Numbered from the stretch's first letter, positions 44,501-54,301 are shown. The stretch is DNA of 55,456 nt from Roseibium denhamense (GCF_009711415.1 NZ_SMLZ01000086.1:1-55456), one strand, 5' to 3'. The notes: generated from the letters alone by a model not told the origin. Numbers and translations are program-made.

Positions 44501-47127
44501 ACTATCTTGATGTCGGTCTGGACAAGGAATCCTACCGGCCCGGAGAAACTGCGAAACTGCGCTTGAAGCCGCAGATGGCCGGAACGGCTGTCATCAATGT
44601 TCTGTCCGGCGGCCTTCTTGCAAGCCAGACAGTAGAGGTTACCGGCGACGAGATGGAAGTTGGCATTCCGGTGACCGACGATTGGGGGGCAGGCGCCTAT
44701 GTGACTGCCAGCCTCTACCGTCCCATGGACCTGAAAGAAGAGCGCATGCCGTCGCGGGCCGTAGGTTTGTCCTGGCTGCAGCTGGATCCGGGAGACCGGA
44801 AGCTGGATGTGGAACTGACCGCACCGGACCGTATCTTGCCGGAAACAACATTGGATGTGCCGGTCCGGCTGGCAAATCTGGCGCCGGGTGAGAAAGCCTA
44901 TCTGACGCTTGCGGCGGTGGACGTAGGCATACTGAACCTGACCGCGTTTGAAACGCCGGAGCCGGACACCTGGTATTTCGGCCAGCGCCGGCTTGGAACG
45001 GACATCCGTGACCTTTATGGGCAACTGATTGACCGCACCGCCGGAACAAGGGGACAGGTGCGCTCCGGCGGAGACGCGTCTGGCATGCGTCTTGACGCTC
45101 CGCCACCGGACGAAGAACCCGTCGCCTTGTTTTCGGGCCTCGTCGAGGTCGGGCCTGATGGGACAGCTTTGGTTTCCCTCGAAGTGCCTGAATTCAATGG
45201 GGCATTGAGGCTGATGGCCGTCGCCTGGACAAAGGATGGAACAGGCCATGGGGAGCAGGAAGTTGAGGTTCGCGCGCCATTGGTCGTAACGGCCAGTGCT
45301 CCGGCATTTCTAGCTCCCGGGGACTCATCCCGTCTTCTTCTTGAGATAGACAATGTGGACGGTCCGGCCGGAACCTATCAACTTGAGGTCTCTGCGGGAG
45401 ATGGTCTGAGCATCGGTGAAGGCACCGGCAATGACGTCCGGACCCTTGAACTTGCCGAAGGTGGCAAGCAGGTGGTCATTCTTCCACTGGCTGCCGGAAA
45501 TGCGCTCGGCCAGGGTGAAGTGGTTGCTTCCCTGACCGGACCTGGCGGCGAGAGTATCGTCAAGAGTCTGGCGTTAGAGGTCAAGGACACCCAACCATCC
45601 GTTGTCCGTCAATCTGCGTTTGAGTTGGCGGCCGGGGACAGTCTCTCTTTGTCTGCGGACGCTTTCGAAGGCCTGCGTCCTGATACGGTCGCCTTGACGA
45701 TCTCTGCTGGCGGGGCTGCGAGCATTGACATCGCCGGGCTGCTGGCTGCACTCGATCGCTATCCCTATGGCTGTACGGAGCAGACGACCAGCCGGGCTCT
45801 GCCGCTCCTTTACTTGTCGCAGGTCGCTGAAAGCGCTGGGCTCGGAGGAGATGCAGCTATCCGGGAGCGCGTGGTCAAGGCAATTTCGGATGTCCTGGCG
45901 AACCAGTCGTCCTCTGGCGGGTTCGGGCTTTGGAACAGCTATGGTGGCGGAGAAATCTGGCTGGATGCCTATGTCACCGATTTTCTGACACGGGCCCGCG
46001 AGCAGGGGTACCGCGTTCCGGAGATCGCGTTCACCACCGCGCTCGACAATCTGGAAAACCGCCTTGCCTATGTGTCCGATTTCCAAAATGGAGGGGAGGA
46101 TATCGCCTACGCGCTCTATGTGCTGGCGCGAAACGGCCGGGCATCGACCGGTGATCTCCGTTACTATCTGGACGCAAAGCTAAGCAGTTTTGCAACGCCG
46201 CTCGCCAAGGCACAGCTAGCCGCGGGCCTTGCGCTTTATGGGGAAGGCGAGCGCGCGCAGACAGGTTTCGAAGCCGCACTTGCTTCCCTGCCTGAAACGG
46301 GCGCTCAATCTTACCGTGACGACTTTGGCTCTGATTTGCGCGATACCGCGGGTGTGACAGACTATATCGTCACGGCTGCTTTGGGAGACGCGTTGTCATC
46401 GGCTGCAGTTGACCGGCTTTCACGTGCGCAATCCCGTGCAGGGACAAAATCCACACAGGAAATGGCCTGGCTGCTTTTGGCAGCAAATGCGCTGAACCAA
46501 AGTGCGGAAGAAGCGCGCGTGTCCGTCAATGGCGAGGAAACGCCCGGCCGCTTGGCATGGGCTTTCACTGGATCAGGCATTGAGCAAAACGCGGCCGACA
46601 TCACGAACAATGGCAGTGTTGCCACCGAATTGCTCGTGTCTGTCACCGGGCAGCCGCTTACTCCGGAACCTGCAGGCGGGCAAGACTACGCGATCGAGCG
46701 GACGCTTTATGACCTTGATGGCAATGTGCTCGATCCAAGCGCTGTTCCGGTCAACACGCGAATTGCCGTGGTCTTGACTGTGCGCCCGTTAACCGACCAG
46801 CTTGGCCGTCTTATGGTGGTTGATCGTCCGCCTGCAGGCGTGGTGATCGATAATCCGAGATTGGTGAGGTCCGGCGACCTTGGCGCATTGTCCTTTTTGT
46901 CGACCGTGGATCAGCCGGCTCACACAGCCTTCTACAGCGACCGTTTTGAAATTGCCGTTGATCAAACAAGCCATGCAGACGGTGTATTGACCTTCGCCTA
47001 TCTGGCACGGGCGGCAACACCGGGTGCGTATCAGCATCCGCCGTCGAGTGTCGAGGATATGTACCGCCCCGACCGGCGGGCGGTAAGCGCGACGGGCCGG
47101 TTTGTTGTGCTCGGTCCGACCCGGTAA
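41581..47127 (+). CDS. Bacterial alpha-2-macroglobulin (YfhM-like) with PAN/Apple domain
   Basis: A 1848-residue periplasmic protease trap. After a signal sequence ending near SASAQ comes a PAN/Apple-like Cys domain (about 55-120: DGCKAVCLSDSQCRAFTFNT). Macroglobulin domains fill most of the chain. The thioester motif GCTEQ has Cys1398 and Gln1401 (YPYGCTEQTTSR), so covalent trapping is possible. The bait region and C-terminal domain are present. No lipobox Cys follows the signal peptide, unlike E. coli YfhM, so it appears soluble. ATG 41581 follows GGGAGGA. The pbpC start is 6 bases after its stop, the standard pairing of protease trap and peptidoglycan synthase. Confidence 0.92.
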   Translation: MSHLIDSFAWSGKPFLNSNKRVWRALAAGLLSGLLGGALASHSASAQDRRIVTIEDADFFGSDYRTVKDVDLDGCKAVCLSDSQCRAFTFNTSAGWCFLKSDFGQLQSFAGAIAGRVVEVQAPRADQSADRRAELAFLPLSRLETAETYSQRLASSARSGNETADQIRRNGTAALSDRNGPLAEADFRQLLRLEPGNFDAWSQLTAALLLQNPDNWQERETKQKNAVSAAVNAYLRAISGPERAFALDLLGRSLQRQRDYRTAIKALRASLSLEDNTSIRRRYEDLIAEHGFRIVDHQVDSDAASPRICLVFSQPLPVGQDLSPYVSVRGDAALSIEADGSQVCADGVRHGARYEITARSGLPAADGEVLEKSASLSIYVRDRSPSVHFFGRSYVLPAGGDPTIPVVSVNTSEIEASIYRVGDRSLADILRDNRFLSQLGDYQADQIENDVGEKVWTGIVETENPLNQDVTTAIPLSETGLELKPGVYAITARSKLDVKNRWGPQATQWFLVSDIGLTAMTGETGITANVRSLSSAGALEAVTIRLVAINNAVLGETVTDSDGFAAFEPGLSRGRGGNAPGILIAETSDGDFSFLDLRKPAFDLSDRGVDGRPAPGPLDVFSWTDRGIYKAGETVRAQALLRTANALAQEGLPLTFVFNRPDGVEHARYTVEDSGLGGHLQDLRLSSTAQQGLWSWEILADPKGEALAQSTFLVEDYQPERVDFELQADVDAFRRDAPTAVSLEARFLYGSPASGQTLEGDVIVRPTRQIPAYPGYEFGIADRNAFSERGALPSGLKTDDDGKLGFDVSMPALPETTLSFEAELIARLVEAGGRYVERSLKLPVTLDGPRIGIRPSFDGGVEEGGAAEFSVIAIGAGGERISADGLSWTLSKVDRRYQWYRVDGRWAFEPITTTRRVASGELEAGLETPATLSVPVEWGEYRLDVEGSGALQTATDFTFQAGWYTVGAASDTPDYLDVGLDKESYRPGETAKLRLKPQMAGTAVINVLSGGLLASQTVEVTGDEMEVGIPVTDDWGAGAYVTASLYRPMDLKEERMPSRAVGLSWLQLDPGDRKLDVELTAPDRILPETTLDVPVRLANLAPGEKAYLTLAAVDVGILNLTAFETPEPDTWYFGQRRLGTDIRDLYGQLIDRTAGTRGQVRSGGDASGMRLDAPPPDEEPVALFSGLVEVGPDGTALVSLEVPEFNGALRLMAVAWTKDGTGHGEQEVEVRAPLVVTASAPAFLAPGDSSRLLLEIDNVDGPAGTYQLEVSAGDGLSIGEGTGNDVRTLELAEGGKQVVILPLAAGNALGQGEVVASLTGPGGESIVKSLALEVKDTQPSVVRQSAFELAAGDSLSLSADAFEGLRPDTVALTISAGGAASIDIAGLLAALDRYPYGCTEQTTSRALPLLYLSQVAESAGLGGDAAIRERVVKAISDVLANQSSSGGFGLWNSYGGGEIWLDAYVTDFLTRAREQGYRVPEIAFTTALDNLENRLAYVSDFQNGGEDIAYALYVLARNGRASTGDLRYYLDAKLSSFATPLAKAQLAAGLALYGEGERAQTGFEAALASLPETGAQSYRDDFGSDLRDTAGVTDYIVTAALGDALSSAAVDRLSRAQSRAGTKSTQEMAWLLLAANALNQSAEEARVSVNGEETPGRLAWAFTGSGIEQNAADITNNGSVATELLVSVTGQPLTPEPAGGQDYAIERTLYDLDGNVLDPSAVPVNTRIAVVLTVRPLTDQLGRLMVVDRPPAGVVIDNPRLVRSGDLGALSFLSTVDQPAHTAFYSDRFEIAVDQTSHADGVLTFAYLARAATPGAYQHPPSSVEDMYRPDRRAVSATGRFVVLGPTR

Positions 47128-47133
47128 GCTGCG

Positions 47134-49251
47134 ATGCGTTGGTCGCTTCAGCAAGGCTTGCGAAAAGGATGGCGGTTGGGGGCACTCCTCGGCCTTATCC
47201 TTTGCGGGGTGGCCGGCCTTGCTGTCTTCAAGGTTGCCTCTGATATTGCAGACCTGCCGCAGCCGCCGCGTCCAGAAGAGCTGCCTGTCTCTCCGGTTGT
47301 TCTGGATCGGAACGGACTGTTGTTGAGGGCTTTCACCAGCGGCGATGACAAGTGGCGGCTTCCGGTGACACTCGATGACATCGATCCCTTGTACTTCCGG
47401 ATGCTTCTCGCCTTTGAAGACAGGCGCTTTTACCAGCACTCCGGTGCGGACTGGCGCGCCTTCTTAAGGTCTGCTGTTCAAAGTGTTCGTCAGGGACGTC
47501 TGGTTTCAGGTGGATCCACAATCACGATGCAGGTGGCACGGCTTCTGGATGAAAAACCGACCAGAAGCCTGGCGCGGAAATATGAGCAAATCATCAAGGC
47601 GATCCATCTGGAGCAAGTCTTCAGTAAAGACGAAATCCTGACCCTTTACGCGCTTCGGGCGCCCTTCGGCAGCAACTTGGAGGGCGTTCGCGCGGCAAGC
47701 CTGACCTGGTTTGGCAAGGAGCCGGGCAGGCTGACGCCAGCGGAAGCGGCCCTTCTGGTTGCCTTGCCGCAAAGCCCGGAAGCCCGCAGGCCTGACAGGT
47801 CACCGGAAAGGGCTCGGATCGCCCGGGATCGGGTACTCCGGCGCGCACAGGACGCCGGCGTGTTGTCCGAAGACGAAGCGCTTTCGGCAATGGCCGAGCC
47901 GCTGCGGGCGGAACGTCACCCGATGCCGCTGCTGGCAGCCCACAGCACTCGTCATGCTGTTCATGCCAACCAGGCGGCACAGGTTCTTGAATTGACACTT
48001 GACCGCAAGTTTCAAAGCGCGGTCGAAGAGCTGGCGCGCCAACGGGTCAAAACCTTTCCGCCGCCAATCTCCATGGCGGTTTTGGTTGCCGATCATCAAA
48101 CAGGCGAAATTCTCGTAAGCCTTGGCGCCCCGGATCTTCTGGATGAAAGCCGCGATGGGCATGTCGATATGAGCCGGGCGGTGCGCTCACCCGGTTCAAC
48201 GTTGAAGCCCTTGATTTATGGTCTTGCCTTTGAAGAGCGCATCGGCCTGCCGGACAGTTTGATCAAGGACAGGCCCATCAATGTTGCTGGGTACCAGCCG
48301 ACGAATTTCGATATGGCGTACCAGGGAACGGTCAGCCTTCGCGAAGCCCTGCAGCTGTCTTTGAACACACCTGCGGTGCAATTGCTGGAAGCGGTCGGAC
48401 CCGCAAGGATGCTGGCACGGATGAAGCGCGCCGGTGCTCACCCCGTGCTGGATAAGCAAACTCCCGCAGGACTGGCAGTCGCGCTCGGCGGTATGGGGCT
48501 TTCCTTGCGCGATCTTGTCCAACTGTACGCGGCTGTTGCCCGCGGCGGTGAGGCGGTGCGTTTAAAGGAGTGCCGGATCACGTGTCCTGAGATCCCGTCT
48601 ACGCCAAATGGGCTCCCGGTCCTGTCGCAGGAAGCATCCTGGATGCTGGCTGACATTCTGTCGGACATGCCGCAGCTCCATGCAGCTGAAACCCGTCAGA
48701 TCGCTTATAAGACCGGAACATCATACGGCTACCGCGATGCTTGGGCCGTTGGCTATGACGGGCGCTATGTTACTGGCGTCTGGATTGGCAGGCCTGACGG
48801 ATCTCCCATCGCCAAGATCACGGGCGCATCCGCAGCGGTTCCGGTTCTTTTTGACGTTTTTCAAAAACTAGGCGCCGAGCCGGTCCCATTGCCGACCCAT
48901 GAAAAGCCGCTTTGGTCACGGCAGAATGGATCGGTCCCCAAGGCATTAATTTACGCACGCTTACCGAACACTGACGAAAGCCCGTCCTCGGCCAACGGTT
49001 TCGGAATTGCGTTTCCGCCAAACGGCGCCGAACTGGATCTGGGTCTACAAACGGAAGGCAAGGAGCAGCCGCTCATAATCAAGCTTCAAGGCGGCACGGG
49101 CCCCTTTACGATTTTCAAGAACGGTGTGCCTCAGAACGTCAGAAGCATCCGCCGCAATCTCACGGTTGATGTTCAAGGTCCCGGCTTTGTGGATCTGATG
49201 ATTCTCGATTCGAGCGGGCAAAGCGCCCAGGTTTCGATTCTAGTGCACTAG
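47134..49251 (+). CDS. pbpC: Penicillin-binding protein 1C
   Basis: Bifunctional class A PBP, 705 residues. One N-terminal transmembrane helix (LGALLGLILCGVAGLAVF), then a GT51 glycosyltransferase domain with the catalytic Glu in AFEDRRFYQHSGADW and GGSTITMQVARLL. The transpeptidase domain has SPGSTLKPL (nucleophile Ser), SLNTPA and KTGTS. A BiPBP_C-type domain closes the protein (about 610-705). PBP1C acts in peptidoglycan repair together with the alpha-2-macroglobulin encoded just before it. ATG 47134 lies 6 bases past the macroglobulin stop codon, consistent with coupling. Confidence 0.95.
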   Translation: MRWSLQQGLRKGWRLGALLGLILCGVAGLAVFKVASDIADLPQPPRPEELPVSPVVLDRNGLLLRAFTSGDDKWRLPVTLDDIDPLYFRMLLAFEDRRFYQHSGADWRAFLRSAVQSVRQGRLVSGGSTITMQVARLLDEKPTRSLARKYEQIIKAIHLEQVFSKDEILTLYALRAPFGSNLEGVRAASLTWFGKEPGRLTPAEAALLVALPQSPEARRPDRSPERARIARDRVLRRAQDAGVLSEDEALSAMAEPLRAERHPMPLLAAHSTRHAVHANQAAQVLELTLDRKFQSAVEELARQRVKTFPPPISMAVLVADHQTGEILVSLGAPDLLDESRDGHVDMSRAVRSPGSTLKPLIYGLAFEERIGLPDSLIKDRPINVAGYQPTNFDMAYQGTVSLREALQLSLNTPAVQLLEAVGPARMLARMKRAGAHPVLDKQTPAGLAVALGGMGLSLRDLVQLYAAVARGGEAVRLKECRITCPEIPSTPNGLPVLSQEASWMLADILSDMPQLHAAETRQIAYKTGTSYGYRDAWAVGYDGRYVTGVWIGRPDGSPIAKITGASAAVPVLFDVFQKLGAEPVPLPTHEKPLWSRQNGSVPKALIYARLPNTDESPSSANGFGIAFPPNGAELDLGLQTEGKEQPLIIKLQGGTGPFTIFKNGVPQNVRSIRRNLTVDVQGPGFVDLMILDSSGQSAQVSILVH

Positions 49252-49679
49252 AATCGCGCGCAGGAACCGTCCGGTTCTGGATGGGGATGGTTCGGCTTTG
49301 GTTTGAAACAGCTCTGACATGATGTGATTCCGCCCCGAGTCTTCGGCAAATTGCCGTGAGAAGACCTGGAGCCCTGCGCTCAGAAGGCCTTTGTTTCCGG
49401 CGATTTGGCCGCCATTTGCTAACGGAACCTTAATTCCGGAGCCTCTTTTGTGATATTCGAGCAACACCGGGTTTTGAAAACATGCTCTGGGACCTTCCGA
49501 ACCCGCATTCTGTGTTGAACCTCAAATCTGGATGCGTATGGTCACTTTGCGAGCGGCTTCGAGCCGCACTGGTTTGCACGCCACGGACATCCAACCTTCG
49601 ACCGGAAGCAAACTCAGAATTTATTCGCGGGGACACTGACGCTGATGGCGTCAATTGAAATGACTGATTGGAGGTCACT
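49252..49679. other. 428-base upstream region of the porin gene
   Basis: No gene is supported. A short hairpin GAACCG-TC-CGGTTC (49263-49276) is just past pbpC. The rest should hold a strong porin promoter and a long leader; GGAGG directly precedes the porin ATG. Small-RNA control of porin leaders is common, but I see no specific element. Confidence 0.5.
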
Positions 49680-50873
49680 ATGAAACTCAAGAGCTTGATG
49701 CTCGGCGTTGCAGCCGCTGCAACCGCTACCACCGCCCAGGCAGCCGATCTTCCGGTTGCTCCGGAGCCGGTCGACTACGTTCGTATCTGTGATGCATACG
49801 GCGCTCGCTTCTTCTACATCCCGGGCACAGAAACCTGCCTGCGCGTTGCTGGTCGCCTGCGGACACAGGTTACCGTGAACAACGTTCTGGAAGACGGTGA
49901 CTGGAGCACTCGTGATTCCGACGGCATCACCTGGGAAACTCGCGGTTACGTTCGCCTTGACGCACGCACCGCAACTGAGTTTGGCGACCTGCGCACATTC
50001 ATCAGCATCTCTCAGGCAGCTACCAACGGCGCTGAAGCAGCTAATTTCGACGTTGCTTACATCCAATGGGGTGGTCTGAAAGCTGGTTATGACGGTTCTC
50101 TGTTCCAGCACTACACCGGTCAGGTCTTCAAAGGCTCTCTGACACGTAACTGGTCTGACAACACCATCAACCAGATCAACTACACTGCTGCTTTCGGCAA
50201 CGGCTTTTACGCTGCATTTGGTCTGGAAGATCAGGACGACCGTTTCAACCTCGGTGGGACTGTTGCAACAAGTGGTGGTGGCACGCTGACTGTAGGCGAA
50301 GGCGGCACTCGCATGCCTGACTTCGTTGCTGCGATCGGTGTAACTCAGGGCTGGGGTGCTGCCAAGCTCTCCGGTGCTCTTCACCAGTCTGTACCGAACA
50401 CTGTACACAACAGTGTTGGCTTCAGCGGTGAAGATACCTTGGGTTGGGCTGTCGGCGCATCTGTCCTCTTCAACCTGGACATGCTGTCTTCCGGTTCGAA
50501 CGTGTTCTTCCAGGGCTTCTACGCTGATGGCGCTCTGAACTACATCGGGTACACGCCGGTAATCGATAACATCGGTGACGACACCGCAACCGGTTACTCT
50601 CTGTCTGCTGGTGTCTACTTCCAGGCAACCCCGACAATCGGCCTGGCTCTCGACGGTTCTTACGCTGACGTAGAGGCAGCTTCTGACACTGTTGGTGGTG
50701 TTGTTGTTTCCCAGGCAGACGCAACTCGCTACGCGATTGCTGGTTCCGTCCAGTGGGCTCCGGTTTCCGGTCTCGCTATCGGTGCTGACATCGGCTACGC
50801 CAACGAAGACATCGATGGCGCTGGCGACACCGACGAACTCGTCTTCGGTGTACGTATGCAGCGTGACTTCTAA
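49680..50873 (+). CDS. Outer-membrane porin, alphaproteobacterial Omp_2 type
   Basis: A 397-residue trimeric 16-strand porin of the Porin_2 family. Signal peptide MKLKSLMLGVAAAATATTAQA, then the characteristic APEPVDYVRICDAYGARFFYIPGTETCLRVAGRL with its paired Cys and the ARTATEFGDLRTFI strand. It ends with the beta-barrel terminal Phe (RMQRDF), needed for BAM insertion. Codon use is biased toward GCT, GGT, CTG and GAC, fitting a highly expressed major porin. ATG 49680 follows GGAGG. A strong terminator follows. Confidence 0.96.
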   Translation: MKLKSLMLGVAAAATATTAQAADLPVAPEPVDYVRICDAYGARFFYIPGTETCLRVAGRLRTQVTVNNVLEDGDWSTRDSDGITWETRGYVRLDARTATEFGDLRTFISISQAATNGAEAANFDVAYIQWGGLKAGYDGSLFQHYTGQVFKGSLTRNWSDNTINQINYTAAFGNGFYAAFGLEDQDDRFNLGGTVATSGGGTLTVGEGGTRMPDFVAAIGVTQGWGAAKLSGALHQSVPNTVHNSVGFSGEDTLGWAVGASVLFNLDMLSSGSNVFFQGFYADGALNYIGYTPVIDNIGDDTATGYSLSAGVYFQATPTIGLALDGSYADVEAASDTVGGVVVSQADATRYAIAGSVQWAPVSGLAIGADIGYANEDIDGAGDTDELVFGVRMQRDF

Positions 50874-50898
50874 TCAATCCTTATTTTAAGGTTTGATG

Positions 50899-50931
50899 GA
50901 AAACCCGGCGGAAACGCCGGGTTTTCTTTTT
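50899..50931 (+). terminator. Porin terminator
   Basis: Perfect 12-base stem GAAAACCCGGCG and CGCCGGGTTTTC with a GAAA tetraloop, followed by five T. The A-run on the opposite strand could also serve the convergent hydrolase gene. Confidence 0.95.
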
Positions 50932-50981
50932 GTCTTGAGTGATAAACGCTACGGGTGAAAGCGCTTCGGCCGCTTGCCCTG

Positions 50982-51908
50982 TTAGACCAACTGCAAAAAA
51001 GATCTGATTGCTTGTTGAGATGCCACGTCCCATAACAATGGTGCGTGCCCTTCACCTTGAACAGTATGGAGCTTTGCACCGGAGTGGCGCTTGAGCATCT
51101 CCCGGCACGTTTCTCCGCTCAAAAGGTCCGAATTTTCACCATGGATAATGAGGACCGGCCGGTCCGTCAGGTTGTCAAACAGTGGCCAGAGATCCGGCGC
51201 CGGGGCTGCATCGTCCAGGCTGGCAAATTGGTGGGCAAGCGCGGGGTCGTAATCGAGAGCGACGCCGCCATTGGGACGTGATGCCAGTTGCCTCGCAAGT
51301 TTTTCCCAATCACTATCGGTAAGGTTTGGGAATTGGTGGCCAATCATATGCCGCTGGTTTTCTGCGATCTCCTGGATGCTTCCAGCTTTCATATTGTGGC
51401 CTAGAGTTGCGGCAATCCGATGGATGGCGCGCATCTCGATATGCGGACCGATATCATTTAAAATGACAGCTACCATCTTATCGGCAGGATAGCGGTAGGA
51501 CATGGCAAGCGCATGGAGCCCGCCGCGGGACGTGCCCAGCAGTGCAAACCGCTCCAGACCTAAGAAATTGATGCCGGCATCAATGTCTTTCTCTTCCATC
51601 GGCAGTGCGTAATTGCGCCAGTCTGCGTCCCAATCGCTATCACCACGGCCCCGGTAATCAAACGCGAACACCACGTGCCCGGCTTTTTGCAGCGTGATTG
51701 CAATATCGTCGAAGTCCCGCGTATTACGCGAAAGGCCCGGTAAGCAGAGGACTGGAATGCGGGTGTTTACACCGCCCCCGGAGGTTGATGGCCGCCAAAC
51801 ACGGCCGGCCAAACGCAATCCATCGGGCGCCGTCCAGCTTAACGGTTCCGGCGCGGATAGCGGCTCATCAGGCTTGGCATGTCCGGCCGCACTTTCGGTA
51901 ATTGTCAT
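50982..51908 (-). CDS. Alpha/beta hydrolase
   Basis: A 308-residue alpha/beta-hydrolase-fold enzyme. Nucleophile Ser in LLGTSRGGLHAL, an acid region LIIHGENSDLLSG and a final His in VQGEGHAPLLWD form the triad. VLCLPGLSRNTRDFDDIA is the oxyanion-hole region. Esterase, lactonase or haloperoxidase-like activity cannot be separated from sequence. The ATG at 51908 has GGGAGC upstream; the longer frame to 51932 adds eight residues. It is divergent from the second dapA. Confidence 0.88.
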   Translation of the reverse strand: MTITESAAGHAKPDEPLSAPEPLSWTAPDGLRLAGRVWRPSTSGGGVNTRIPVLCLPGLSRNTRDFDDIAITLQKAGHVVFAFDYRGRGDSDWDADWRNYALPMEEKDIDAGINFLGLERFALLGTSRGGLHALAMSYRYPADKMVAVILNDIGPHIEMRAIHRIAATLGHNMKAGSIQEIAENQRHMIGHQFPNLTDSDWEKLARQLASRPNGGVALDYDPALAHQFASLDDAAPAPDLWPLFDNLTDRPVLIIHGENSDLLSGETCREMLKRHSGAKLHTVQGEGHAPLLWDVASQQAIRSFLQLV

Positions 51909-52182
51909 ATGGTGCTCCCAAGGCGTTTCCATCCGTTATCTGTTTTGGTCAAGGATACCGGTTTGGGTGGTGGTCCGCCAGTCTGGCGTCGGCGCCGCAA
52001 CATGCGCCCGAAACGCCACGCGTCGCCGGAAATGCCCGCGGGCGGTAAAGAAAACAGCCGTTCCAGCCGAATAAACACAAAGGAAGCATTGCTCCTCATT
52101 AGGCGGATGAGTATTGTGCGCCTCCGTCGGGATCTTGACCCTCTTGCCGGCAAAACAAATCCACATCCAAAAGGAAACCGAA

Positions 52183-53061
52183 ATGTTCAAAGGTTCAATT
52201 CCAGCGCTGATTACGCCGTTCAAGGACGGGGCGCTTGATGAGAAACGGTTTCAGGATTTCGTTGAGTGGCAGATTGGGGAAGGGTCGTCCGGGCTCGTGC
52301 CGGTGGGAACGACTGGCGAGAGCCCGACGCTGACCCATGATGAGCACAAGCGCGTCGTGGAGCTGTGTGTCGAGGCGTCCAATGGCCGGGTCCCGGTCAT
52401 CGCCGGTGCCGGGTCCAACAGCACATCCGAAGCAATCGATCTGGCCCAGCATGCGGAAAAAGCCGGTGCTGATGCGCTGCTGGTCGTCACGCCCTATTAC
52501 AACAAGCCAAATCAGGCGGGCCTGAAGGCCCATTTCAAGGCAGTAAATGACGCGGTTGGCGTTCCAATTCTGATTTACAACATTCCAGGCCGCTCGATCA
52601 TTGATATGAGCCCGGAGACAATGGCTGAGCTGTTTGAGACATGCGAGAACATTGTCGGCGTAAAGGATGCGACAGCGGATCTTGCAAAGGCCAGCCGTCA
52701 GCGCCATCTGTGTGGGCCGGACTTTGTCCAGTTATCCGGGGAAGATATTTCTGCCTTGGCATTCAACGCTCATGGCGGCACTGGTTGCATATCAGTTTCG
52801 GCCAATGTCGCCCCGCGGCTTTGCGCGGAATTCCAGGCGGCAACCCTGGAGGGTGACTACAAAAAGGCTCTGTCTTATCAGGACCGCCTTGCACCATTGC
52901 ACCGGGCCCTGTTTGTGGAGCCAAGCCCAGCGGGCGCGAAATACGCTCTGTCTCTGATGGGCAAGATCGACGAAGACCTGAGGCTGCCACTTGTGCCCAT
53001 GTCTGAGGCAGGCCGGGCAGAGGTGCGCGATGCTTTGGCCCATGCGGGATTGATCAACTAA
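52183..53061 (+). CDS. dapA: 4-hydroxy-tetrahydrodipicolinate synthase (paralogue 2, dapA-smpB)
   Basis: Second DapA-family enzyme, 292 residues, very similar along its length to 8398-9279. [16 protein letters not shown] and Schiff-base Lys161 (GVKDAT) are intact. ATG 52183 follows AAGGAAA; the frame open to 52114 is not needed. smpB follows 123 bases later, the arrangement typical of housekeeping dapA in alphaproteobacteria, so this is probably the essential lysine/diaminopimelate enzyme. A long leader (about 270 bases) separates it from the divergent hydrolase. Confidence 0.95.
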   Translation: MFKGSIPALITPFKDGALDEKRFQDFVEWQIGEGSSGLVPVGTTGESPTLTHDEHKRVVELCVEASNGRVPVIAGAGSNSTSEAIDLAQHAEKAGADALLVVTPYYNKPNQAGLKAHFKAVNDAVGVPILIYNIPGRSIIDMSPETMAELFETCENIVGVKDATADLAKASRQRHLCGPDFVQLSGEDISALAFNAHGGTGCISVSANVAPRLCAEFQAATLEGDYKKALSYQDRLAPLHRALFVEPSPAGAKYALSLMGKIDEDLRLPLVPMSEAGRAEVRDALAHAGLIN

Positions 53062-53184
53062 GGTTCCATGGCCGTAAGCCGGGACCAATGGGATCTGTTG
53101 AGGCCGGATGGCCTGATCTGGTAACAGTTGGCAGTTTGAAACAAATGTGAGCGGGCTGATTTAAGACGGTCCGGAGTGAAGAAC

Positions 53185-53664
53185 ATGGCTCCGAAAAAAG
53201 GAGAAGCGCCCGGACGGAAGATCATTTCCGATAACCGGAAGGCGCGGTTCAATTTTGAGATCGAAGATACGCTGGAAGCAGGTATCGAGCTTAAGGGCAC
53301 AGAGGTAAAGTCTCTGCGCAACGGCAAGGCGAATATTGGCGAGTCCTACGCGGCTGAATATGCCGGGGAGATCTGGATCTATAACGTCTATATTCCCGAG
53401 TACCTTCAGGCCAACCGCTTCAATCACGAGCCGCGCCGCCCGCGGAAACTTCTGCTGCATAAGCGCGAAATCGGCAAGCTCGCGGGTGCCGTTCAAAAAG
53501 AGGGCAAGACCATTGTCCCGCTCAAGCTCTACTTCAATGATCAGGGCAGGGCGAAACTGGAGATTGCGCTTGCACGGGGTAAGAAGCTTCACGACAAGCG
53601 CGAAACGGAAAAGAAACGGGATTGGCAGCGTGAGAAGTCCCGCTTGATGAAGAACTTTTCATGA
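53185..53664 (+). CDS. smpB: SsrA (tmRNA)-binding protein SmpB
   Basis: A 159-residue partner of tmRNA in rescue of stalled ribosomes. The family patterns are clear: [40 protein letters not shown] in the OB-fold and [34 protein letters not shown] toward the basic tail [12 protein letters not shown] that enters the mRNA channel. ATG 53185 follows GGAG; the upstream GTG at 53176 is also in frame. No ssrA gene is nearby. Confidence 0.97.
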   Translation: MAPKKGEAPGRKIISDNRKARFNFEIEDTLEAGIELKGTEVKSLRNGKANIGESYAAEYAGEIWIYNVYIPEYLQANRFNHEPRRPRKLLLHKREIGKLAGAVQKEGKTIVPLKLYFNDQGRAKLEIALARGKKLHDKRETEKKRDWQREKSRLMKNFS

Positions 53665-53845
53665 GGCGGTGAAGGACTGAAATCGGATGTTTTACCGATA
53701 CTCCAGATACCCGTAACTCGGTGGAAGAGGTGTGGGTATCATGTGTGTAAACGGTGGAAAGTTTGCAGTTGACGAGCTGTGCGCGCGCTGTTGAGATGTG
53801 GAGAATTTCACCTTGGCGGTTTCCCACTCGGCGTCTTCTCAGCAA

Positions 53846-54301
53846 TTAGCACAGTGTTTCCAAAACCTTGCGTGTTTCATCCGGAATTGGAAGCGGGCGC
53901 CGGGTCTTTCTGTCAACATGGATATGAACGAAACGCCCATGTGCGGCGGATGAAGGCTCGTTTCCGGAAAACAAGCCGATGCGGAAAATCACAGAACTTC
54001 CGCCGAGTTTCTCGATCTTGAGGCCCGCAGAAACAGTATTTGGAAACAGGAGCTCGGTGAAATAGGTGCAGCCGGTTTCTGCCACAAGAAACACGGTTTT
54101 CCCGTGCATCGGATCGAGCAGACCGTTTGCGATATACCAGCTGTTCACAGCCGTATCGAAGTAGCTCAAGTACTGCACGTTATTGACGTGGCCATAAATG
54201 TCCACATCCATCCACCGGGTGGGGATTTCCAGGAAACTCCGGAAAACTGACCGTTGCATTGGTTTTACGCGCTCAGGTGCTACAGAATTGTTTGCCGTCA
54301 T
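53846..54301 (-). CDS. Hotdog-fold acyl-CoA thioesterase (4HBT/YbgC-like)
   Basis: A 151-residue hotdog-fold protein. The 4HBT motif RWMDVDIYGHVNNVQYLSYFD is complete, with catalytic Asp34. The second half shows ETGCTYFTELLFPNTVSAGLKIEKLG, as in long-chain acyl-CoA thioesterases. Its start overlaps the stop of the iron-dependent alcohol dehydrogenase by ATGA, so the two are cotranscribed. The substrate cannot be read. Confidence 0.9.
   Translation of the reverse strand: MTANNSVAPERVKPMQRSVFRSFLEIPTRWMDVDIYGHVNNVQYLSYFDTAVNSWYIANGLLDPMHGKTVFLVAETGCTYFTELLFPNTVSAGLKIEKLGGSSVIFRIGLFSGNEPSSAAHGRFVHIHVDRKTRRPLPIPDETRKVLETLC

Noticed and set aside
53706..53740. Inverted repeat GATACCC/GGGTATC after smpB
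   Set aside because: Loop of 21 bases and no T-run make it weak; may be chance.
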